Origin: Sanderia malayensis
Lineage: Eukaryota; Cnidaria; Scyphozoa; Semaeostomeae; Pelagiidae
Direction: 5' to 3'
Assembly (NCBI GenBank): GCA_013076295.1
Contig: RQOL01000024.1
Span: forward strand, 2,495,158-2,559,157
DNA length: 64,000 nt
The position numbers and the translations under genes were made by a program. The stretch's first letter is position 1. Each line of letters starts with the position of its first letter. The notes beneath the pieces are model-generated. The model was not told the origin of the DNA. It saw only the letters and a list, made by a program, of their open reading frames with translations, and did not search any database. Below are positions 13,401 to 25,400 of this stretch, piece by piece.

Positions 13401-16400
13401 GGATTATTTTGCACCGTATTGTGTTGAAGACATTGCGGTGGCCGCTGAACCTGATTAATTCAACCGGTTCTAAGGTTTCTCTTTTGTGATCTCCAAGGAT
13501 GATTGAAGTATTAAAACGAAGCTATTGACATCAATAGTGTGTTTGAATTGTCGTATTTGGTTGGATTCGTCAGTTTTCATGGCAACTGGAGATGCAAAAG
13601 CAAGAACTACGTTTTTAGTTTATCTGGATAGATTTGATCTCTAGTACCAGTCATGTAGAAGTCTGCATCTTTTGTATATTTGTATGAACTGTGCTGAATG
13701 TATGAAATGACGGTTTTTATTGGAGATGGTTTTTGTTAGATTCGTGAATTGATTTGCCAATAAGTGTATGAAACATCATAATGTCATGCAAATGTTATGG
13801 TATCATGTGGCTTAATCACTTGGAATGGAATGAAATACTCTGTCGATCTGACCAGTATCTTTGATCTGACCTCATTGGGATGAACCTACTACAATCGTTG
13901 TATTTACCAAGATAGATGTAAATGGCTTGTTGATATTGACAAGTTTTTTATTTGTTAGACCTTCATCATCATTCATTATCACGACATCTATTTCTTTTAT
14001 CATCATCTTAATTATCTACACAGCAAACACCTGTGTTTTAGGACCTATTAATTTTGCATTTAGCCTATTGTCCCAAGACAATATGTTATTTTTTTCTATT
14101 GTCCAAACACAATAGGTTATTGCTTCTTCTATTGTTTTGAGCAGAATTGTCATCCTGGAAGTTTTTAATCTACTGGTTCCATACATACTGAATTTTACTC
14201 TATCACTATCACAATCACTACCATCATCACAATCATTATCATCATCACAATCATTATCATCATGACAGTTATTACACTAATGTTTCTTTGCAACTTGCCT
14301 AACTCCTTTCCTTTCTTCTCCGCCCCAGGAAGCCTTGACCACCATGCAGAACAAAGAACATTTGGTGAAGTTGTTTGAGACTACAACTGGCGAACTGCTG
14401 ACCGATTCGCCTGCCGGCTCGCAGTCACCCGTTTTAAAGGAGCTTGAAAATCTCAAGAAATCATTCACTAGTGTCCAGACTCAACTGGTCGACATGAAAG
14501 GCGTGCTTGACAATGGCCTGAAGGATCTCCTACACTTGCATCAATTGCTGGCAGAGCTTTACAAAGTCATGGACGATATTGATGAGTGTATTTCGAAGAC
14601 ATCCGATGTTTTGGATGGTGATGAACATGACTTGGAGTCTTGTCTTACCGTGAGTATCTGGTCAATTGTCCCCCCTGCCCCCTCCGCCCCTTGTTTTAGA
14701 GATGTGTATTGTATGACATGCGTGGCGTGAAGCATGGGGCTGCATGTCCCCCAAAGGTTGGATGCTTTTAACATGCCGGCGCATGTTATCTTTAACGAGC
14801 TGCTTAGTAACGGTGCTTGGGACGGCATTTCAAGGGATTAGTGTTTGGAAGATGCACGCATAAGGGCACTTGTTGTTCTGGTTCCAGAAGTATAATTTAA
14901 AAAACCATTTAAATATCCAGTTCAAAGTCATCATCAGCATCGTCTTCTTCGATGATGTTAAAAGAAGGAGCAGCTTCTGTTCTGTGTGTTTCGAATACAC
15001 GCCCTTCTACAAGGGGGCGTCTCTTGGAGGGGGCGTTTGATCAAACATTACGGTATTTGAATACCGAGAGCCACATAATAGTAACTTGCCAAAGCTTTAT
15101 ATTTTGAGCATGGTTAAGAGGTGTCGTGCGAGTGTATTCGCGAAGACGTTTAAAATCCGGTGATTCATTTCTATTCCCAGACACTCAATTTGCAATACAA
15201 GGTATTGAAATCTGATAAAGCCTTGTCCGTGGAGCCACTGGTCACGAAGATCAATAGCGGACGTGTCGGTACCAAAACAGCATCGGCAGCACTGACGCAG
15301 TACAGCTCACGCTTGGGAGACACGCTGGAGAGAGGAGACAAAGTGAGACACATTCTTGAAGGCGAACTCATGAAACGGCAGCAATTGACGAAGGATCTTC
15401 AGTGGTTGAGCACGTGGCTTGAGAAAGTCGAAAAGGAATTGTCAATGAAAGTCACTGCTGCATCTGATGAGGATACTATGTTCAATGAGGTACAGTATAC
15501 AGTAATAACCCGAATATAAGAACCTGTAAATTTCCATCCAGCCTATTGTTCCAGGACAATAGGCCATTGTTTCTTCTATTGTTTTGAGCAGCAAAATCAC
15601 CCTGAAGGTTCTTAATCCATTGGCTTTTATATGCAGGTTTTTACTGTACTCCTGTATTGAACAGTGAACCTGTGAACGTTGCATTCAGCTTATTACACAA
15701 TGCACAATAACACAATGGTGCATTATTTCTATTATTTTCAGCAAACCCAAAGGTTCCCAATCCATTGATTCTTATATGCAGCTTTTTACATCATTGGATC
15801 ATAGAAAAACCTACTTTTTAACTACATTACGACACAATACATCCTTGGTTTAAAGAACTCCTGACCTAAGGAGATACTTTTTCGTTTCCATCAAAATTCA
15901 CTGCAGTAAAACCCCGTGTATAAAAACCACAGGCAACAAAGAGGGTAGTTAGTGTTGTAAAGCAGTACAGTAAATACCCGCATATAAGAACCAGTGAATT
16001 AAGAGCCTTCCAGGCTGAAATCCCTGCTCAAAACAATAGAAAAGACAATAGGCTATTTTATTTGAACAATGGGCTGGATGCAGAATTCAAAGGTTCTCAT
16101 GCGCGGGTGTTTACTGTAATTCTTTTGTGACATTGTTATTTCTCATTCAGTCGCTGAACGAAGAGCTGTCCTTGAATCAAACGATGCTCCAGTCAGCGGA
16201 GAACACAGTGAAAGAATTAATGGACACAGGTAAACCAGAGCGACACGAGAAGCTATCAACGCAACTGAAGAACATTAAAGCGAAATGGGTTGAAGTGACC
16301 AAACTATTCGAAGAAGTCAAGCTGAAGCCATTGAAAGATTTGGAAGTGAAGTTCGTCTCTCTTCACGGGAACATTCTCTCAGAGATGGATAATATTATCA

Positions 16401-19400
16401 GAAAGGTTAAAAAACTGAAAATGGAATCTCCAGGACCTGTTGATATCCAATGCTGTATTGACAACTTAGAGGTAATTGGTGGATAATTGCTCGTCTGCTT
16501 GTCATTTTGATTGGTCTTGATTGCTTTGCAAATGTTAAGAATAGAAGCGAGATTGAGTCGCATTTGTTTCAGAGAAATACGTGATTTTAATCACGTTCTA
16601 TTGCATGCACTGTATGGCCTTATTTGATTGTATTTGTGTGTATTTATTCACTTGATTTGCTGTTTTAGGAGTACCGGGGTATTTTCGACTCGATTGCCAA
16701 TGGCATTGATAAGCTGAAAGAGATTGGGATTGAGATTAAGGCTAAGACTGGCGACGAAAAAGGCGCCATTGAAAGAAGTCTCAATGAAGTACAAAACGAA
16801 CATCGTTTACTTGGAAAAGCTATGGATGAAAAGAAAACTGTAATTAGTTTACACTTTCACCCCCATATTACTCTCACCTGCCCCCTTTCACCCCCTATAA
16901 CTCTCACCTCTCCACTTTCACCCCCTATTAATCTCCCCTCTCCACTTTCACCCCCCTATTACTCTCACCTCCCCACTCTCATCCCCTATTACTCTCACCT
17001 CTCCACTTCCCCCAGATTTTCTGTGAAAGCAATCCGCATACAATATGAATTCCTCCACACCCAGGGGTAAGGTGCATGAATGGTGTATTAGCTGTATGAC
17101 GTCCAGAAAGTTCTATGCTGTGGCATATTATTATATTTTATATTTCAATGGTTTTGCCACATCTGTTGTACAATGTATGGTAAAGCGTTCATAGCAAGCC
17201 CTTTAAATTCTCTCGGGTCACTTTATGCTGTGTCGAAGAGTGTTGTTTTAAAGCATATCGTCTCGATTCTAGCTATTCACTGAAACATTGCCAATTGCTG
17301 AAGATATCGCAAAAGAGTTTGGCGATCTTGACAAATGGGTGAAGAATGTGAATGCACGTCTCAGGGACGAAGTTGCTGATCTACCAGAGGATCCAGAACC
17401 TGAAATTGAAAATATCAAGGTGAGATCGGAATTCGTATTTGAAAAAGACTTTCTGCTCTTTCTCACGAATTGGTCTACCATTCCACAGAAGAGAGAATTC
17501 TCTATTCTGTGACCAGTCTTGGAGCTTCAGACTTTGATGGCTCTTTGTTTCAATCTAATTCTTTTTTATTTCAATTGAATTCTTTCTTATTTCAATTCAA
17601 TTCATTTCATCTTTATTTCAATTCAGTTTAATTTTGTTTACAGAAAATCATAGACGACCTCAACGATCACGGCCCATTGGTTGAAAAATTGAAAAAAGAC
17701 TCACGTGATCTGTTACAGAAAAGTGATTCGCCAGCGTTTCAAGCACTGGGCACCAAAGTCACGGATGTCTACACCGTATGGCTTGAGTTGTCGAAGGAAG
17801 CAAGAGAGAGGCTAGAGGCACTTCAGAAGTGGTTGAAGTTGATCGATGACTATGAGAGAAATATCGATGATCTGAATGTATGGGTTGATGAGATCTATAA
17901 ATCTATTGAGCTTCTTGGATACCAGGAAGAGAAGGATCATCTCGTGACCGAGCTTGATGAAGTCAAGGTTAGTAGGCTCTTCTATACGTAAATATAACTG
18001 ATTCGTTTTTAGTATCCCCCTCCGAAGCATTGATGTTATCGAATATTGATATAGCACTTTTGAGACGCTTGTGGCCAACTAAAATATTTGTTTCAGAGTA
18101 CGTTTTGACATTTTCATACATGAAATTTCACCCGCATGTCCCAGCTTGGTCTTTGGTTAACAGAAATGCCTCTAGTTGTGGGCCCTTTTGGGGCACTTTC
18201 ACTGATTTTCACTCATAATGAACATACCTTAAGAATACATCTCATTCTCTATAATCGAAAATTGGTTTGGCTGGAGGTAGGTTTAGCTATAAAGCAGTTT
18301 ATTAAGGAGCTAAACGTTCAGTTCTTTGTACCTGAATTTTTTTTTATTTGGATAATGTTTTATGGACATTTGATTAAACTTCATTGCGTTGAGATTCCGA
18401 CTGTTATTTTGAAGAGTTTACATCGGGTGAGGGTGCGATGCGGAGATTCCTGGTCAGATCAGACTGGATATGGCTGGTTTTATTAATGCAAACAGTGCAA
18501 TGTTCGAGGCGTAGTTTCTGTTGCTGCTATATTGCTTTTATTACGATATCAGCATGGTAAATGGTTTTCATTCTGCTCTGACAGTAGGCATTAGCAGTAC
18601 ATTGTCTAGCCTATTGTTTGAGTTTTCTTTGCAGCAAAGTTCAAATGTCTTCGACTTGAACGAAGAACAATCTTAGTTTTCTTTTGTTGATGATATATTG
18701 CCATGATTATGCCTGTTGTTGTCCGCTTTACTTCATTCTGGCCTGAATTCCAGACGTGTTTTGGAATTATTTTGTTGTTTTTTAATAGTTGTTGGTGTTA
18801 TTTGCTTATTCGTCTTGTGTGCGAGCTGATTTGTACCGATGTTGCGTTTTTCTAGAAACTTAAGGATGAATTTGAGCAAAAGGAGGCTAAACTCGATCCA
18901 GTGAAGACGATTGGAGACGAGATTGCATCGCGGGGAAGGTCGAGCATTGTGCAGCCTTACGAGAAGCAAATTTACGCCCGATTTGACGATCTACAGGAGA
19001 AATTCAAACAGAAAGAAGCGGACATTAAACAGAAGATCAAACTCATAAACGAGCAGGAGCAGAAAGAGAAGGAAGAAGAGGAGGCGCGTTTATTAGCCGC
19101 TGTGAAGCAGCTTGAAGAGGAGAAATTAAAAGAGAAGAGAGTTGAGGTTGTGGAGGAAGAATTCGTATTGCCAGATTCCATGAGAGTTGTTGAATCTGCT
19201 CCACCTGTTGTTATGGATGAAGCCCCAATCAATGTCCAGCTCGTGACGCAGGAAGAGTCGGTCAATGAAAGTGCCAATGAAATGTGGCTCATGAGAAGGC
19301 AACCAGAATCGAATGTTAAGCATTATGCCGAAGTGAAATTCACTGTTGCAAGCAGAGTGTCAGATAAAAGTATGATGTATTGAATTCTTTCCATTGTTTT

Positions 19401-22400
19401 GCGTCAATTAGGCTCAGTGTCTTAACCCTCTCATGCCCAGCGTCCCAGTAGAAGCAAAAATCATGAAAAACCCAATTTGATTAAAACTGACTGAAACTCG
19501 GTGAGAAGTATAATTTTGAGGCGCTGAATTCGATTATTAAACTTATTTTTTGAAATTTTGATATTTTGGGGGCATAAAGTGGGGGGGGGGGGTATTTCGT
19601 GATTTTTGCTTCTACTGGGACCTACTGGAACGCTGTGCATGAAAAGGAGGTGACTTTTAAGGAATGCTATGTAAAATTCATTGGCGAACAACCTGGATCT
19701 TGGGCAATGAGTCCTGGCATGATACCCCCTGAAAGCTGAGCATTCTCGATAGTTATCATTGTCAATCGATTGATTTTCCCGGGGTTAAGCTGATACTTTT
19801 TTTATCCGTTTTACAGATGACTTATATCGCAGACTTAGTCAGGTGATCACAGATATTGACAACCTGGAGAAAACGATTGTTCAAATCAAAGTTAGATCAC
19901 CCAATACTGATGACGTCAGAGAGGCACAGGACGATGCTGAGGTAAGCATTTTTACATCTGATGTTTTCTTGTGTCTTGAACGTCCTGGGTCTTAATGGCT
20001 AGTTAAATGTTCATGTGTACACTCGAGTTACATCATATCTGCATAGTTCGAACTCGTGTATTCGAACTCTATCTAATTCAAATGAAATTCTCCGTCCCTT
20101 CAAGGATCACTAATGAACCAACTCTTATAAAACAAACCTCTATAATTCGAACTTTTTGTAATTCGAACATTTTCACGCTTCCCCAGGGTGTTCGAATTAG
20201 ACAGAGATGACTGTACATTATATCTCTTTTGATGTTAAGTAATGACGTTTGTACGCATTACATGTTACACATGAAATGTATTTTCCTCGGTCGTGCATAA
20301 CATTTATTCGTATCTTGTGTCATTTACTTGCCAGAATGTCAAGGTAGCCCTCGAATTACTGCAGCCTCGCATTGATAGCCTTGTAAACGAGGCTGGCAGC
20401 CTGAAAACCGAGTCTGGAGAGCAGATGCCACAGGAGATCCAGACGACAGTCAATGAATTAAGTCGCAAAATCAGTGACGTTCATTCCACTCTGACGCTGC
20501 GTAGGAGAACTCTGAAAGGTGTTGATACAAAGTTTGTCAGATACCAAAGCGACCTCGAGGCTGTGAAGGAATGGATGGAAACTGCGGAGGCGGCTATGGC
20601 TGAGGGCCCAAGCAAAGAGAAAGTTAAGGTACGGCAGATTTGCATGATAAGATGGTTTTAATGATAGTTTGACGGCAAGGTAAGTTTGTGTTGGTGATCA
20701 TTGCTTTCTTGTTGGCTAGGAGTTGGAAGCAGAAGTTGAGAAGAAAGTTGCTGAACTGGAGGCCGTATCAGTGAGAACAGACCAGTTGAGCGAAGTTTGC
20801 CCAGAGAGCGAAGTATCGAAGCCAGAGGTCGATGACTTAACAAGAAAGTTCCGAATCATACAAACGAGGTTCCTACAGTTCAGGAAGCCCGAAGATAAAG
20901 GTATGTCTGTTAAGCCTGGTTTCCATATAGTCATTGAGGGTCGCTGAGGGTCGCTGAAGGGATTAAAAATCACACAAAGACATTGTCCAAAGTTGATTTT
21001 AATCCTTTGAGCGACCCTCAACGACCCTCAACGACCATATGGAAACCAGGCTTTAGCAAGATCATTTATATTCCGTCTTTGTACACGCGTTGAAGTAGGT
21101 AGCAGTTATCATATTTGAATTGGTTGTCCGGCATGAATATTCCTGCATTATAAGACTTCTTTTATGCTCTTCTTCTTGCAGTTACCAGCTATAAGATCAG
21201 CGTGTACACCGCAGACGTTCCCGAGGCCGACACGCGGGCGAACGTGTACATGAAATTGTTTGGGGAGTATGGCAACAGTGAGCAGTTCGCACTTCGACAG
21301 TCGGAAACGAAACGAAAGAAATTCCTACCTGGCCAAGTCGATGTCTTTACGTTCAGAGACCAGCAATGGCTCGGAAAATTGTCCAAGATTCGAATCTGGC
21401 ATGATAACGAGGGCTCTAATCCTTCTTGGTATCTCAGCAGTATTTACGTGTTAGACGAGCTGTCCGCAAGACTGTATGGATTCAATGTTGACTCATGGCT
21501 AAGCAAGGAGCACGGTGCTGTACTCAAGGAAACGAATGTCGGTGGAGTGACGCTGTTCAAGGAATTGTGTAAGTTGTAGTTTTTTCACCCCCCTTGCTAG
21601 GTGATGTATTTCAATAAAAAGAACCCTATTGGGAATATTTCCAGGGGGTAAATACCTAAATAACCCAGGTGTTACAGCGTGAATTCTTTGTGCACCATAT
21701 TTCCTCTAATAAGCGCTTATTTAATATTTTGCAAAATTGGGTGGGCGCTTATTAGAGGTGGGCGCTTAAAAAAGGGGGCGCTTATTTCACACTTTTTGAT
21801 ATTAGGGTGGGCGCTTATTAGAGGGGGCGGTTAAAAGAGGGTGGGCGCTAATTAGAGAAAATACGGTATTTTTATGTTTGTAATGGTTACTGCATGTAGT
21901 GGCTATTTCTGAGGCTGTAATGGTTACTTTATTTCATTGTCTTTCTACTTTACCACAGCACCGGAGTTTATGACTCGAAAGCACAGGGTGATTGAGGTGA
22001 ATTGGATATTCGACACGTTCACTACACCGATTGAAGGCGTTGAATTGAATTGGGAAGAATGCGTAAAGCAGATCAATTCAACATGTGACAAAATAGTTGA
22101 TTTGCAAAAGAGGCTGGCTGACCCTGTATTCGATGGAAAGGAGTTTGAGAATTTCAACGAGCAAGAACAATTGCTAAAGGTATGTTATATGTCTTGATGT
22201 ATACGCAGAAACCCCCTGGAAAAGCCTTGTTTATCTATTATAAGTAGCATAGATGGATGTCTTGTCAGGGGGTGAAACTATGTTAACTGATGTAAGCTAT
22301 TTTGGAGTTCGAAGTCATCTCCTGTAAGTATTCCACTTTGCATTGTGTTTCAATGTGGCAAATGCATAGCTCAAGATGTGGCACTATGATCAGTTGTATT

Positions 22401-25400
22401 TGTTGAATTGAATTGCTTTATTGTTTATCTTCAAATCCAACTTTCTAAAAAGCCGATTGCTAAATCAAACAGAGGTATTTAAATCTTCAAAATTATGCAA
22501 ATATTCAATTATATCTTTTTATAATGAAATGCTGGCGTTTTTGATGTTTTTACGAGATCCTCTTGGTTTAAAAGGATTAATGGATTGATTTTGTTTGTCA
22601 TGAAAAACTTTTCGTGTGCTTTTGTCATCAGTAATTGACGTGCTTATGGATTTATAGTTGAAATTACTGGATGTTCTTGAATATTGCTTAAGATTTTCAT
22701 ATGCATTGGGCGAAACTTTATCGAGAGATTCTCATATTTATTGGATGAGCAAAGGAGCAAAAACGCTGCACAAAAAATAGAACGAATTTTCATCATACAA
22801 TTAAGTTGAGGTTCAAAATTTGTATTTATCACCTGGTTTAGTTATAATGATGATAAAAGCTGTGGAGCTCAGTCGCTGGTAAAAGTCAATGTCATCGCGA
22901 GTTGTTCATTTAATCTAGGCCAGTATTTTGCTCATCGCTTAATTAATAAATGCTTGTTGTCAAAGAATCAATGCATTTAAGAAAGATGTTACCAGTGCCA
23001 CGTTTAGGGTGGAATAGAATATTTACCTGATATTATAACAACAAGTAATGTGTTCTTGTTGTAGGCTATTGAAGAAGCTATGGAAAAGATAGCACCTTCT
23101 TTCGACAACCTCATCATAATGCGAGAGAGGTACATCAGCGTCTGTTCGCAGAGAGAACTTGAAACCGTGGACAGATCTCTGAACAACCTGAGATCGAACT
23201 GGAATGCTGTCAACGCGGAGTTCAAGAACAGATCCGCGCGGTACGAGAAATCCGCTTCAACGTGGCGCCAAGTCTACGAAGATTTAAAAGAGATCACGCA
23301 ATGGCTTACCAAGACGGAGAACCGACTGGCAGACACTAAGCTAGCGAATGGAGAGCTCAATACAGAGGCCGCTAAAGCAGAACAAGAGGTGATTATCATC
23401 ATGATGATTAAAGTAGAATATCTCATTGATTAGTGAAGCGATGCTTGTGCGTCCCTATCTCTCTATCATCTCCCTGTCCCTAGTCCCTGTTCTGTGTCTG
23501 TATACTAACACTGTGGTCATATAATCTTTACTATCATAAACAAAACTCTTGTTCGTTTGCTACTAAGCATAGAGACTGGCATTTGGTGGTAGTTTTAGTG
23601 TATACGCTGATTGTTATCCTATTGTATTGTTGTTTCGCTTTCAGAGCTTGCAACAAGGCATGGGTGACATTGAGAACAGGCTGAACACCGTTCATCTCTT
23701 AGCAGAGGATATCATAACTCAAACTAATGATCAAGAGGCTGGTATATTGAGAGAGAGGCTGAGCACGATCGATGCAAGATGGATTGTCGTTCGCGGTGAA
23801 ATCGAAGACCGGAAAAAGAGGTTAGTCTTTATCACTGCATCCCACCTTTTTGCGAATGCGCTTTTTTCTTCTGCCATATGACTTTCGGCCGCAAAACCGA
23901 ACTGTAATCGCAAAGCTTTTTGACCCTGTTTCTTTAATTACTCGCCCTCCTGCTGAGACCATATGGTCCACTGATTGCCAACGTGAAATCATATACAACC
24001 AGGGTGTATTGTCATCTTTAGTTCATTCATTTGTCGATCACAGAAGAGTGTAAACAACAAACAAACAAAAAGCTTTTTGACGCAGCACTTTTCTCTCTGA
24101 TAACATCAGTCTCGTGGAACATTTCTGAAGTTGAGAGACACTTTCTCAACCAACACAAGAGTAAAACAGGTCTATAGAATGCCACACCCATGGACCACGC
24201 CCCTTGTCAGTTTTAGTGCAGCCATCCTCCTTACTGATTAATTAATTATTCAATATGTTGACTGATAATTAATGACTTCTCGGTGAACTGGGTCTTGGCA
24301 GCTTTATTGTAATTACTGAGAGTGTTTAAATCTGGCAGCCCTGCTGGTGCAAGTGGCATTCTTTTGTGGTTTTATCGCAGCCAATGCAATTACTTGAACA
24401 GCCTTGATTTGTTCGCCCGCATCCGTCAAGGTCACGCATTCGGTGATCACTGTCGCACTGCGAATGCGATGTCTGTTCTGTTGTTGTTATTGAAGCAAGT
24501 TGTGATCGAGTTGTTTTCAAATCAAAAACGGACCGGCACTCATCTTTATTCGTCGCACGAGTTTTAAAGAGGCTATCAAGTCTTTGATCTCGAAGCTTAC
24601 GTTTTCTTTCCATGTTTATATGGCATGAAGTAGAGTTGTGCTTTGTATACAAGCTGTGTATTTTGAATTGTGCATTGTGATCGCTATCTATCACTGCTGC
24701 AAGGATTTCGTGACTGCATGCAAGGTATTGTGACATGACTTGTTGTTATTTTGAAACCTCAAATCAAAGACGCCAACATTAAGCTGATTTAATGTCTCTA
24801 ATGCCAATTTATGCCACGCAATCTTAATTCGATCATAAATGCACAATAATTAACATACCTCTAGCTGGAAAAAACGTTTTGAAATGTTTATGATATTCGC
24901 TCGCCCCGTTTTAACGTAGCATTCAATCACTGACACATCCAACTTTCTAAAAAGCCGATTGCTATGTCAAACAGAGGTATTAAAATCTTCAAAATTATGA
25001 TCATGCAGTGGCAACTAAGTCTAACGTGACAAGATTCTCAGCTTTGAGGAAACACACAATCGCAGATGGGATTTTTCGGACGACAAATTGAGAAAGCTTA
25101 GCTTGAGGACGGAAATTACCAATTTTGAATTGTTATTGCAACGAATCCTTGTGCTCAGTGAGTAACTCGTTTCACGACTGTCTTGAAGAGAGTATCGGGG
25201 AAGAGTGGTTATTTCGTCCATTTATCAACTGCTGTATACTGTTGTGTTTGTAGGTTCTTAATCATGGAGAATCAGGATTTGAACAATTTCATCGAAGACT
25301 GTGATGATTTGCTGTTGTGGATTGAGAATACGTACAAGCTGATCACAGAGATGAAACCACATCCAATCGATGAAGACGCACTCGATGAATACATTGAGAA

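Larger units (their letters stand above)
22180..23064 (+). other. 0.9-kb intron
   Basis: Contains a C/G bracket 32 nt after the donor and one half of a dispersed direct repeat (22438-22500); otherwise AT-rich with nothing recognised. Confidence 0.5.

Noticed and set aside
24326..24736. 136-codon minus-strand frame in a dystrophin intron
   Set aside because: No recognisable domain and no supporting start context or splice sites. Probably chance.
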